From contig JAHUUI010000006.1 in NCBI GenBank assembly GCA_019218315.1, positions 1 to 64,000 on the forward strand: a DNA stretch of 64,000 nt, given 5' to 3'. Origin of the DNA: Cardiobacteriaceae bacterium TAE3-ERU3. Lineage in GTDB: Bacteria; Pseudomonadota; Gammaproteobacteria; Cardiobacteriales; Cardiobacteriaceae. Shown one piece after another: positions 30,269-38,605 of the stretch. Both the position numbers and the translations under genes were made by a program. Numbering within the stretch: the first letter of the stretch is position 1; every line of letters begins with the position of its first letter. The notes beneath the pieces were generated by a model. The model did no database searches and was not told the DNA's origin. It worked only from the letters and a program-made list of their open reading frames with translations.

Positions 30269-31072
30269 TTAGAGAAACACCCACAGCAGCACAATGGCAA
30301 GAACAATGCGGTAAATGACGTACGGCATCATGCCGGTCTTTGCCAGCAGCTTCATAAATGCGGCTATACACAGATAGGCGGATAATGCTGAGACGATTAG
30401 CCCGACGAACAAGGGCGCCATATCAACAGCTTGCGGCTGTTCGATCAAGTCTTTGGCTTTGAGCAGCCCGGCAAGGGTGATGATTGGAATCGACATCAGG
30501 AAGGAAAAGCGCGCCGCTGCTTCGCGGGTGAAGCCCATCATTAGTCCTGCGGTCATGGTGATGCCTGAGCGCGAGGTGCCGGGGATCAGCGCGATGGCTT
30601 GCGCAAGGCCGTATACGACCGCTTGCAGTGGTGTGGTTTTGGCGATATCCATCAGGCGCTTGCCATAGCGATCAGCAAGCCCCAGCGCAATACCAAACAC
30701 CAATGTACTTGCTGCGATGACCAATGGGCTGCGCAAATAAAGATCGACGTAATCATCCGCGAGCAGGCCGATGATGCCGGTCGGAATAGTAGCAAGAATA
30801 ATCAGGTTGCCAAGGCGTGCATAGCCGTTTGGGTCGTGGCGATTGCGGCTGAATTGGGTGAACCAGTGGCGAATAATTTGCCACAAATCGTGGCGAAAAT
30901 AGGCGATGACGGCGACCAGCGTGCCGACGTGTACGATCACATCAAACGCCAATCCCTGATCCGGCCAACCGAACAATTTTGGCACGAGGATGAGATGCGC
31001 CGAGCTGGAAACCGGCAAAAATTCAGTCAGCCCTTGTACGAGGGCAAGAACGATGGCTTGGGTAATAGTCAT
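30269..31072 (-). CDS. uppP: Undecaprenyl-diphosphatase
   Basis: A 267-residue membrane phosphatase (BacA/UppP) that recycles the C55 lipid carrier for peptidoglycan. The two signature regions are QGLTEFLPVSSSAHL and PGTSRSGITMTAGL, with eight or so hydrophobic segments. It uses the end product of the isoprenoid route encoded at 47-55 kb. It is divergent from the glutaredoxin-like gene. Confidence 0.95.
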   Translation of the reverse strand: MTITQAIVLALVQGLTEFLPVSSSAHLILVPKLFGWPDQGLAFDVIVHVGTLVAVIAYFRHDLWQIIRHWFTQFSRNRHDPNGYARLGNLIILATIPTGIIGLLADDYVDLYLRSPLVIAASTLVFGIALGLADRYGKRLMDIAKTTPLQAVVYGLAQAIALIPGTSRSGITMTAGLMMGFTREAAARFSFLMSIPIITLAGLLKAKDLIEQPQAVDMAPLFVGLIVSALSAYLCIAAFMKLLAKTGMMPYVIYRIVLAIVLLWVFL

Positions 31073-31129
31073 GGTTATTGAGGCAAGTTAATAAGCGCGC
31101 TATTGTACGCTTTTTAAATGAGGAAAATC

Positions 31130-31372
31130 ATGTCCCGTACCTATCAATTGATGAGCCGACAAGGCTGTCATCTTTGCCAGCAGGTCGCACAGCAATTGAT
31201 GCTGATGAATGTAGATTTCCGTATCGTGGATATTGATCGCGATATGGCACTGCGAGAGAAATACCATACTTTGGTACCGGTGCTTTACTGCGCGGCATGC
31301 GATGAAGAGCTGCTTTACCCATTTTCAGAAGTGGATTTGGTGGCGTGGCTGGCGCGTACTCATGGACAATAA
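31130..31372 (+). CDS. Small glutaredoxin-like protein (DUF836 family)
   Basis: An 80-residue thioredoxin-fold protein with the redox pair CHLC near the N terminus (SRQGCHLCQQ) and the cis-proline segment LVPVLYC. This is the glutaredoxin-like DUF836 family; no partner is known. Two further cysteines (CAAC) near residue 53 are unusual. The ATG at 31130 with TGAGGA just upstream is preferred to one four codons earlier. Confidence 0.8.
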   Translation: MSRTYQLMSRQGCHLCQQVAQQLMLMNVDFRIVDIDRDMALREKYHTLVPVLYCAACDEELLYPFSEVDLVAWLARTHGQ

Positions 31373-31612
31373 TTTAATAATGTCGTCGCTGCGATAAGGT
31401 TATCTTTTTAAGATTTATATTTGTTCAATATATTGATATATAAGTTTTATTTTGAATTTCTTGTTGTGTTTTTGGCATTTCTTTTTATGTGATTACTGTA
31501 GTTGATTGTTTCCTGTACAGATTACATCTGCTTTAGAGTGCTGGCTTCAGCCAATAAACATTGGTTAAATAGCCCCCGCTATCAGAAACACAACAGTAAC
31601 TATTGGAGAAAC

Positions 31613-32164
31613 ATGATGAAAAAAATGACAATGACAAAACTTGGTCTTGCTGCAATGATCGCTGCTGGTTCTATGACAGCAATGGCTGACGACGCTGATC
31701 TGCGTAAGCAACTTGCGGATGCGCAAGCAGAAGTAGCAGAGCTGAAGGCTCAGTTGGCTGAGCATGACCATGCATCTGCTGATCATGCAGTAGCAGGTAC
31801 AACTGCAACCAATGCTGATCATGCCGCTGCAGATCAGCATTCAACTGCAAACTTGCCAGCAGGTTTCTACGTGCCAGAGAATCTGACTAAAGTGAAAGTT
31901 GACCGTGATGACGACGGTGAAGAAGTTGAGCTGAAAGGCGAGCTTGAAAGTGCGGACATCAAGGCATTGGCTAGTGAAGCCCAGAAAGCATTGCAAGAAG
32001 CAGGCTACACTGTCGTTAAAGAAGAGATCGACAAAGACGATGAAGCCAAGCTTTCTTATGAGAAAGTGACTGGTAATATGCGCGAAACCATTGAAGTCGA
32101 AATTGACAAGTCATGGTTGAGCGACAAAGTTAAGTACGAAGTAGAGTACGAAAAGCACGACTAA
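31613..32164 (+). CDS. Secreted protein of unknown function with a His-containing linker
   Basis: I do not recognise this 183-residue protein. It has a signal peptide (cleavage near AMA/DDAD at residue 25), a short heptad coiled coil (about 28-50), and an Ala-rich linker with His51, 53, 58, 70 and 76. An acidic C-terminal region (86-183) alternates Lys/Glu/Asp and has two repeated units ending in beta strands (EVEIDKSWL, then VKYEVEYEKHD). There is no cysteine and no catalytic motif. A periplasmic metal-binding or PepSY-like role is possible but not shown. TTGGAG precedes the ATG. It is a single gene with a strong terminator. Confidence 0.75.
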   Translation: MMKKMTMTKLGLAAMIAAGSMTAMADDADLRKQLADAQAEVAELKAQLAEHDHASADHAVAGTTATNADHAAADQHSTANLPAGFYVPENLTKVKVDRDDDGEEVELKGELESADIKALASEAQKALQEAGYTVVKEEIDKDDEAKLSYEKVTGNMRETIEVEIDKSWLSDKVKYEVEYEKHD

Positions 32165-32182
32165 TCGTTACGCTGCTTTAGC

Positions 32183-32210
32183 AAAAACGGACGCTTCGGC
32201 GTCCGTTTTT
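32183..32210 (+). terminator. Terminator after the secreted-protein gene
   Basis: A perfect 12-bp stem (32183-32194 with 32199-32210) closed by a TTCG tetraloop and ending in five T; it can act in both directions. Confidence 0.92.
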
Positions 32211-32284
32211 CGTTTGCGGTCATTGTTTTCAGGGCATGATGAATACAGTAGAATAGCGCTAAAATTTTATAAAAAGAGAACATC

Positions 32285-33661
32285 ATGACGGCATATTTTG
32301 ACGCGGCACTGATCGAAAAATACAGCATCAGTGGACCGCGCTATACCTCTTATCCGACCGCAGTTCAGTTCACTGAGCAATTTGATGCGGATGATTATGT
32401 GCAGGCACTCAAAGACAGCAATGCCAGCGGGCGTGATTTGTCACTTTATGTGCATATCCCGTTTTGCCGCCACGTTTGCTACTACTGCGCGTGCAATAAA
32501 ATCATCACCCGCAATACCGCGCAAGCCGCAGAGTACTTGCGCTATTTACGCATGGACATAGAGCGACAGGCTGCGCATATAGACCGCGGTCGCAAGGTGA
32601 TGCAGCTGCACTTTGGCGGCGGTACACCAACGTTTATCAGTAAGGAAGAGCAAAGCGAATTGCTCGGTATGTTGCAATCGCATTTTCAATTTGCTGATGA
32701 TAGCGAAGGTGAATTCAGTATTGAAATTGATCCGCGCACAGTCGACCACGACTACCTTGCGCACCTGCGCCAACTTGGCTTTAACCGCCTTAGCTTTGGC
32801 GTACAGGATTTTGACGAGGAAGTGCAGAAAGCGGTTAATCGTGTGCAACCACTCGATGAAGTTGCGTCGGTGATGCAGTCCGGGCGTGATCTTGGCTATC
32901 ACTCGATTTCGGTTGATTTGATTTATGGGCTACCACTGCAAACGGTAGATAAATTTCGCAAAACCTTGCGTGAAATTATTGCCTTGTCGCCGGATCGCAT
33001 TGCCGTATTTAATTACGCACATATGCCGCAGTTATTTGGCGCACAAAAGCAGATCAATGCCGAAGACTTGCCCGATGCAGCAACCAAGCTCGCGATTCTC
33101 GAAACCACAATTGCCATGCTCACTGAAGCTGGTTATGAATTTATTGGCCTTGATCACTTTGCCAAGCCCGATGATTCACTGGTGCAGCACCAAAAAGCGG
33201 GCACGCTGTACCGCAATTTTCAGGGCTATTCGACCTTTTCAACCTGTGACTTGCTCGGCTTTGGCATCAGCGCCATTTCCATGCTTGAAAACAGCTACAG
33301 CCAGCATCAAAAAGCGCGCAGTAAGTACTACGCTGCATTAGATGCTGGTGGCTTGCCGGTCGAGCGTGGCGTGCGCCTGAACAAGGATGACCATATTCGC
33401 AGCTATGTGATCACTGAAATCATGTGTAACCTTGGTTTATCGCTTGACGCCGTATCTCAGCGTTTTGATATAGACGCCAAGGCATACTTTGCTGATGAGT
33501 GGCAGCGGCTAGAACCACTTGCCGCAGATGGATTAATTACCTTGGGTGATGACAGCCTGACCATCGAGCCGATTGGTCGCTTGCTGATCCGCAATGTAGC
33601 CATGATATTTGATGGTTATTTGGCAAAAATGCCACAAAAGCGCTTTTCAAAAGTGATTTAA
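32285..33661 (+). CDS. hemN: Oxygen-independent coproporphyrinogen III oxidase
   Basis: A 458-residue radical-SAM enzyme that makes protoporphyrinogen IX from coproporphyrinogen III without oxygen. The cluster-binding CxxxCxxC is in HIPFCRHVCYYCACN, where the extra Cys of HemN is also present. GGGTPTF, and the C-terminal HemN domain with LGFGISAIS follow. The length equals E. coli HemN (457). I looked for an FNR site upstream and found none convincing. Confidence 0.96.
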   Translation: MTAYFDAALIEKYSISGPRYTSYPTAVQFTEQFDADDYVQALKDSNASGRDLSLYVHIPFCRHVCYYCACNKIITRNTAQAAEYLRYLRMDIERQAAHIDRGRKVMQLHFGGGTPTFISKEEQSELLGMLQSHFQFADDSEGEFSIEIDPRTVDHDYLAHLRQLGFNRLSFGVQDFDEEVQKAVNRVQPLDEVASVMQSGRDLGYHSISVDLIYGLPLQTVDKFRKTLREIIALSPDRIAVFNYAHMPQLFGAQKQINAEDLPDAATKLAILETTIAMLTEAGYEFIGLDHFAKPDDSLVQHQKAGTLYRNFQGYSTFSTCDLLGFGISAISMLENSYSQHQKARSKYYAALDAGGLPVERGVRLNKDDHIRSYVITEIMCNLGLSLDAVSQRFDIDAKAYFADEWQRLEPLAADGLITLGDDSLTIEPIGRLLIRNVAMIFDGYLAKMPQKRFSKVI

Positions 33662-33721
33662 CCTGCCGTGATACCAGCATACGGGCGATACTGGTTGAAA
33701 TCATTGCGTTATGGTGTGACT

Positions 33722-35668
33722 TCAATCAGTGTTGTCTTTGTTATCGGCCAGATTGAACTTTAGCGCCAAGCGGGTTTTGCCGGGGCGTGAGTAAATCCAC
33801 ACGTGCCCATTTTGCCTTGCACAGCGGCGCTGAATACTGCTCAAGCCAACGCTTAATCCACTGCGCTTTACGGCGCCTACATCAAACCCAACGCCATTAT
33901 CAGTAATGCTCAAAAATAATGCAGATTGATTTTGCCGTACGGTGACTTGGACCAGTGAGGCACGGCTATGCTTGATGATGTTGGTCAAGCATTCTTCCAG
34001 AATCCGTGACAAGGTCAGGCATAGAACAGGTTGTGGTCGTGTTTGCCAACTGCTTGGAATGCTCCACGATGCTGATATATCTAAAGCATCAAACAGTGTA
34101 TTGAAGCGTTGGCGTGAAGGTGCCATCCAGATCACCGGCGTTTCAGGCGTGACAGAGGATTCGCCAAATGCGTTATCAATGACTTGCCTAAGGTCATCGC
34201 GTAAAAGCTTTAAAAGGGCGAGAAAAACGTGGTTTGGTACTGAGTCTTTTTGGCGTTCGATCTCGGCAATTGAGCGAATGATGCTACTGCCAATGCCATC
34301 ATGTAATTCATGGCTGACCCTCAGGCGCTCTTGGAGTAGCGTATTTTCAAGGCGTACATTTTCTTGCTCGAGCATCTGCTGGCGTAGTGAGGCTTTAGCG
34401 ATGACTATTTCCTGCTCAAGCCGGGTGTTGTAATCGCGCAGTTGGCGGAAAATTCTGCGGCTATAGACAGAAAAGATAAACGACATGGCCAGTACAGAAC
34501 CAATTGTCGCGTAGGAAAACCAAATATGATCGGTTTCACGAAGATTGATGCCAATGTATATGTCGTGAAAGAAGACCACGATAAAGCCAATCAGAGATAT
34601 GGCGGTAATAATGTATTCATGGCGAGGGTTACGCCAGGTATGGATGATGAAAAATACAAAATTACCCAAAGTGATGACCAAGAGGCTCAATAGTAATATG
34701 AGCGAAAAGGTGACGATCCATTCTTCTGGTATCAGCAAGAAGGCGAGTGAACTCATGCCCGCGGCGATAAATTGTAGGCGTTCCCATACAGGGAAGCGAC
34801 GTTCGCAAAATCGATATAAGAACGTATAAAAAAATACGGCTACCATGGGTAAGAGCATATTTACCGCCCTTACCAACGCTAGCGTATTTGGCAGGAAATA
34901 TAATGACGTCGTATACATCATCGAGGCTAGAAGTACCCAGCTTAGGCTGCTTGCCGCGTACCAGCCAAAGACGGTTACTCTGCGGTTACAAAGCCAGACG
35001 AACAGCCATGGCAACCCAGTCGCCAATGACATAATGATATTGCTCCACGGCAAGGTGAAATTTTGTAATCGCCACTGCTCGTAAATTTGATTAGCCTCGT
35101 CATAGGGCGCAATGATGACTTTCCCCAAGCCAGGCTGAAACTTTTGATAAATACTCACCACATAGATGTCTAAATAGTTATCTTGCCTGATTAACGCTTT
35201 CGGAACGGCCAAAAAGCGCGGAAGTGCCTGACTTTGGCTTAAGGGCTCCACCAAGGACTCATCGCGGAACAGTAGCGCATCATTTAAGTAAATAGCGCCA
35301 GCTGAATTGAGATACTTCACCGCGATGGCTAATGTTTGGTCGTCACTATTGTCGTCATCACAATCAGCCTGCCAACGCAGCCGATACCACGCACCACCAC
35401 TGTATAAAGGCCAGCGTGTCGTCCATTGATAATCGGACAGCTCCACCGGTTGCCATTGGTCATCAGATTGTGCCGGATCTTGTGGGTCAGCTTTACTGAC
35501 CTCACTGCTGAGGATCTTTGCTCGACAAGCTGCGGATGCTGGTTCTGCGATAGCAAAAGCGGATAAAAACAGGGTTGCTAAGGCAATAATCCAAGCGAAC
35601 GCGCGACTGAAACGGCATTGATACGATTGCTGGCGCTGAGCTTTTGATAGATGTTTTTGATGTGGCAT
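33722..35668 (-). CDS. Membrane sensor histidine kinase (HisKA_3 type)
   Basis: A 648-residue sensor. A signal-like N-terminal segment (about 22-45) leads to a periplasmic domain with four cysteines (about 48-190) that resembles a 7TMR-DISM extracellular domain. Seven hydrophobic segments follow (about 205-405), then a coiled coil (405-450). The HisKA_3 dimerisation helix has HELHDGIGSS with likely phospho-His456, and the ATPase has an N box (ECLTNIIKHS) and DNGVGFDVG. Such kinases pair with NarL-type regulators. The start overlaps the regulator gene by 91 bases; no other ATG lies between. The ligand is unknown. Confidence 0.88.
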   Translation of the reverse strand: MPHQKHLSKAQRQQSYQCRFSRAFAWIIALATLFLSAFAIAEPASAACRAKILSSEVSKADPQDPAQSDDQWQPVELSDYQWTTRWPLYSGGAWYRLRWQADCDDDNSDDQTLAIAVKYLNSAGAIYLNDALLFRDESLVEPLSQSQALPRFLAVPKALIRQDNYLDIYVVSIYQKFQPGLGKVIIAPYDEANQIYEQWRLQNFTLPWSNIIMSLATGLPWLFVWLCNRRVTVFGWYAASSLSWVLLASMMYTTSLYFLPNTLALVRAVNMLLPMVAVFFYTFLYRFCERRFPVWERLQFIAAGMSSLAFLLIPEEWIVTFSLILLLSLLVITLGNFVFFIIHTWRNPRHEYIITAISLIGFIVVFFHDIYIGINLRETDHIWFSYATIGSVLAMSFIFSVYSRRIFRQLRDYNTRLEQEIVIAKASLRQQMLEQENVRLENTLLQERLRVSHELHDGIGSSIIRSIAEIERQKDSVPNHVFLALLKLLRDDLRQVIDNAFGESSVTPETPVIWMAPSRQRFNTLFDALDISASWSIPSSWQTRPQPVLCLTLSRILEECLTNIIKHSRASLVQVTVRQNQSALFLSITDNGVGFDVGAVKRSGLSVGLSSIQRRCARQNGHVWIYSRPGKTRLALKFNLADNKDNTD

Positions 35669-36240
35669 TCGACGGTATATTTAGAGATAAATAGATGTTC
35701 GGCTATTTCACGGTTGCTCATACCGTCTGCAACCAAATGCAGAATTTCATGCTGCCTTGAGGTCAAGGTGGCTTCGGGAGAGGCTTGAGCTTCAGGAGTA
35801 CTATCGCTTGGTAAAGCATCAATAATTTTACGTGCCAGAAAAGGATCAATAGGTGCGCCACCACTGATCACGCTTCTGATCGAGATAGAAAGCTCGAGAT
35901 CGTCACGTTCTTTGAGGAGGTAACCATTTGCACCAGCACGCAATGCAGAAAGAATCGCTTCTCTGGTTGACCATCCGGAGATGACCATGATCAGCATATT
36001 TGGATCATTCTCACGGTACGCCTGGATCACTTCTACGCCATTGCCATCAGGCAGGCCCAAATCGATCAAGGCCAAAGCGATTGGCTTTTGCTTACTTTTC
36101 AGTGCTTGCTGAACAGTAGGTGCTTGTTGTATTTGATCTGCTTTATAGCCAATCTCATGCAGTAGGCGGGTTGTCCGGCGCATCATTTCCGGATCATCTT
36201 CCACGATCATGACAGGTGATGGTAATGACGCGTTCATCAT
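35578..36240 (-). CDS. NarL/LuxR-family response regulator
   Basis: A 220-residue protein. The receiver domain (1-125) has the acidic pocket VEDD and phospho-acceptor Asp60 in ALIDLGLPDG. The C-terminal LuxR helix-turn-helix (about 155-215) carries LTSRQHEILHLVADGMSNREIAEHLF. It is the partner of the overlapping kinase gene downstream. Two adjacent ATG codons (36240, 36237) are both possible starts. Target genes are not evident. Confidence 0.92.
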   Translation of the reverse strand: MMNASLPSPVMIVEDDPEMMRRTTRLLHEIGYKADQIQQAPTVQQALKSKQKPIALALIDLGLPDGNGVEVIQAYRENDPNMLIMVISGWSTREAILSALRAGANGYLLKERDDLELSISIRSVISGGAPIDPFLARKIIDALPSDSTPEAQASPEATLTSRQHEILHLVADGMSNREIAEHLFISKYTVECHIKNIYQKLSASNRINAVSVARSLGLLP

Positions 36241-36681
36241 GAGTTAACCAGTATGGTCCGAAGCAACATAATTTTTTCCATAATAGAATGAGCGAACAAG
36301 CCAAGAGGCTTATATCTTTCTGATTGTAGTATTGATGAGATATGATCAAGCGTCCAGTATCACAAGAAATATCGTGATAAGCCATACCTGAATGCAGTGA
36401 TTTTGTGGTTAGGGGGAGGCATTGTGCTAACATTTTGCAACATTTATATGGCAATAGCCAAATTATAAACGTGGAACAACGCGTTATGGTTTATTTACTC
36501 TATTTGATGAGTTTACTGTTGCCTAGCCAATTCGTTTGAAAGTAAATATTCAGCTAAATGGAGATTAGGCGATGCCTTATATGGGGCAGATGAGGGCACT
36601 ACAATATGCACAAACTTTCCCTCAATTTAAGGGCTAAGTTGATGAGGAAATAGTGCCCGTGGAAATAAGAGAATTATTTAG
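36241..36681. other. Intergenic region upstream of the two-component genes
   Basis: 441 bases with no credible gene. It holds TATCAC (36358-36363) and its inverse GTGATA (36374-36379), about 120 bases before the regulator start, which could be an operator. The part next to the YcnI gene shows no clear terminator. Confidence 0.5.
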
Positions 36682-37224
36682 TTAGTGTTTGTGCTCGCCA
36701 TGGTTATGGCCATGATGATCATCACTATGTTGGTCATGGGTAATGGTCAGGACAGCGGCTGGATGTGGTTCATCGTGGCTTTCAGCAGACCATGATACGC
36801 TTTGATCGCCGCATTGCTGGTCTACTTTGAGCAGCAGTGTTTCAGCATCGGTGGATACTTTGGCCCGGAAGACAAATTCACCATAAAAATCGTTGGGTAA
36901 GTCGCCATTTGCCCAAGTAATGGCACTGACGTATTCAGTGTGTTCTTTGCCGTGTGCCGTGTAGGGCTGCTTTAGCTTGCTTTTTTCAGTGCTGATGTCC
37001 CAGCCTTGAATATAAAGTGGCTTTGCGCCCTGAATGCCTTCAGGAATATGAACAGTAATGGCGGTCGTCGGCGCACCTTTACAGCCGTGTGGAACGTTAA
37101 GAGTAAAGCGGTGGTAGCTACCATTTTCAGCTTTGCTATCAGCGAGTGTGACATGCGCTAGTGTCAGCGAACTGACGCTGGCTAGTGTTGCGACAAGCAG
37201 TAGGCGGGTGGTTGTTTTCATCAT
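36682..37224 (-). CDS. YcnI-like DUF1775 copper-binding protein
   Basis: A 180-residue secreted protein. After the signal peptide the mature protein would begin with His24 (LTLA/HVTLAD), the hallmark of YcnI/DUF1775 domains that bind copper through the N-terminal His. The domain covers residues 24-155 with CKGAPTTAITVHIPEG and a paired Cys (QQCGDQ). A C-terminal tail of about 18 residues is dominated by His and Asp. No CopC, CopD or SCO partner is nearby, which is unusual for this family. GAGAGG precedes the ATG. Confidence 0.85.
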   Translation of the reverse strand: MMKTTTRLLLVATLASVSSLTLAHVTLADSKAENGSYHRFTLNVPHGCKGAPTTAITVHIPEGIQGAKPLYIQGWDISTEKSKLKQPYTAHGKEHTEYVSAITWANGDLPNDFYGEFVFRAKVSTDAETLLLKVDQQCGDQSVSWSAESHDEPHPAAVLTITHDQHSDDHHGHNHGEHKH

Positions 37225-37286
37225 TATCCTCTCTCAGTAGTGCAATTACAGATAAAAATATAATAATAGTGATATATTTATCATAA

Positions 37287-37314
37287 CAAAAAACGCAGCA
37301 AGTGCTGCGTTTTT
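37287..37314 (-). terminator. Terminator of the fad genes
   Basis: An 11-bp perfect stem (37288-37298 with 37303-37313), AAGT loop, with a T-run on the minus strand. It lies 23 bases past the fadA stop. Confidence 0.9.
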
Positions 37315-37336
37315 ATGTGATTTTTAAATCAACAAA

Positions 37337-38527
37337 TTAGAAAATTTCAAATGTACCTGCTGCGCCCATACCGCTACCGATACACATGGTGACCATGCCG
37401 TAGCCGCTTTGTCCTTGCTGGCGCATGCCGTGGATAAGGCTTGCGGTACGGATAGCACCAGTTGCGCCGAGTGGGTGGCCGAGGGCGATTGCGCCGCCGT
37501 TGGGGTTGACGCGTGCTGGGTCGAGATCGAGGTCGCGCATGACGGCAAGCGATTGTGCAGCAAAGGCTTCGTTGAGCTCGATCCATTGCAGGTCGTTTAC
37601 ATTGATACCGGCTTGTCGGCACGCTGCGGGGATGGCTTCTTTAGGGCCGATGCCCATGACTTCTGGTGGTACGCCTTTGACTGCGAAAGTGCAATAACGC
37701 GCGAGTGGTGTAAGGCCGTATTCTTTCAGTGCCTTTTCAGAAACAAGCAATACTGCACCGGCACCGTCAGACATTTGTGAGCTGTTACCGGCGGTAACGC
37801 TGCCTTTGGTATCAAAGACGGTGCGCAGTTTAGCCAGTCCTTCCATGCTCGTGTCAGGGCGTGGGCCTTCGTCCTTGTCCTGCACTTTGGTAGTAATTTC
37901 CACTTCACCGGTTGCGAGGTTAGGCTTGCGGTAGGTGACTTCGATCGGGCTGATTTCGTCAGCAAAGCGGTTTTCTGCCTGAGCTTGCAGGGCGCGGCGG
38001 TGAGATTCGACAGCAAATGCGTCCTGATCTTCGCGGCTGACGTTCCATTTTTCAGCAACTTTTTCAGCGGTGATGCCCATGCCGTAGGCGAGAGCAAGGT
38101 GGTCATCTTCAAAGATGCGCGGGTTAAGCGAGACTTTGTTGCCCATCATCGGCACTTGCGACATGGACTCTGTGCCGGATGCAATCATCACGTCGGCCTC
38201 GCCGAGGCGGATGCGATCAGCAGCAATTTGTACGGCATTGAGGCCGGATGAACACCAGCGGTTAATGGTCAGGCCGGGAACCGTGTCAGGCAAGCCTGCG
38301 AGTTGTGCAGCGTAGCGCGCGACGTTCAGCCCTTGCTCGGCTTCGGGAAATGCGCAGCCGGTGATGATGTCGCCAATCGCTTCTGGTGGTACTGATGGTG
38401 CTTGCGCGAGGACAGATTGGATGACGTGCACCAGCATGTCATCAGGGCGTAGATTTTTGAACATGCCACGCGGGGCTTTGCCGACCGGTGTGCGGGTCGC
38501 GGCAACGATGTAAACGTTTTGAGTCAT
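37337..38527 (-). CDS. fadA: Acetyl-CoA acyltransferase (3-ketoacyl-CoA thiolase)
   Basis: A 396-residue thiolase that releases acetyl-CoA in the last step of beta-oxidation. The nucleophilic Cys is in NRWCSSGL, the base His in GGAIALGHPLGATG and the second Cys in MCIGSGMGAAG. Length and partner suggest a FadA that works with the FadN-type protein encoded just upstream. CAGGAG precedes the ATG. It is last in the fad group and is followed by a terminator. Confidence 0.93.
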   Translation of the reverse strand: MTQNVYIVAATRTPVGKAPRGMFKNLRPDDMLVHVIQSVLAQAPSVPPEAIGDIITGCAFPEAEQGLNVARYAAQLAGLPDTVPGLTINRWCSSGLNAVQIAADRIRLGEADVMIASGTESMSQVPMMGNKVSLNPRIFEDDHLALAYGMGITAEKVAEKWNVSREDQDAFAVESHRRALQAQAENRFADEISPIEVTYRKPNLATGEVEITTKVQDKDEGPRPDTSMEGLAKLRTVFDTKGSVTAGNSSQMSDGAGAVLLVSEKALKEYGLTPLARYCTFAVKGVPPEVMGIGPKEAIPAACRQAGINVNDLQWIELNEAFAAQSLAVMRDLDLDPARVNPNGGAIALGHPLGATGAIRTASLIHGMRQQGQSGYGMVTMCIGSGMGAAGTFEIF

Positions 38528-38561
38528 TTTGTGCTCCTGTTGTAGGAATTCAGTTATGGTT

Positions 38562-38589
38562 GGGCGCTCTCAATATCGAGTTAGCGCCC
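38562..38589. repeat. Inverted repeat between the FadN-type gene and fadA
   Basis: GGGCGCT (38562-38568) and AGCGCCC (38583-38589) could form a hairpin with a 14-base loop. No T-run follows on either strand, so it is not a standard terminator; it may tune fadA expression or protect mRNA. Confidence 0.5.
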
Positions 38590-38605
38590 TAACTTATTTG
38601 TTGTA

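Noticed and set aside
31425-31434. Ten-base palindrome CAATATATTG upstream of the secreted-protein gene
   Set aside because: Short and made of AT-rich bases in an AT-rich stretch, so expected by chance.
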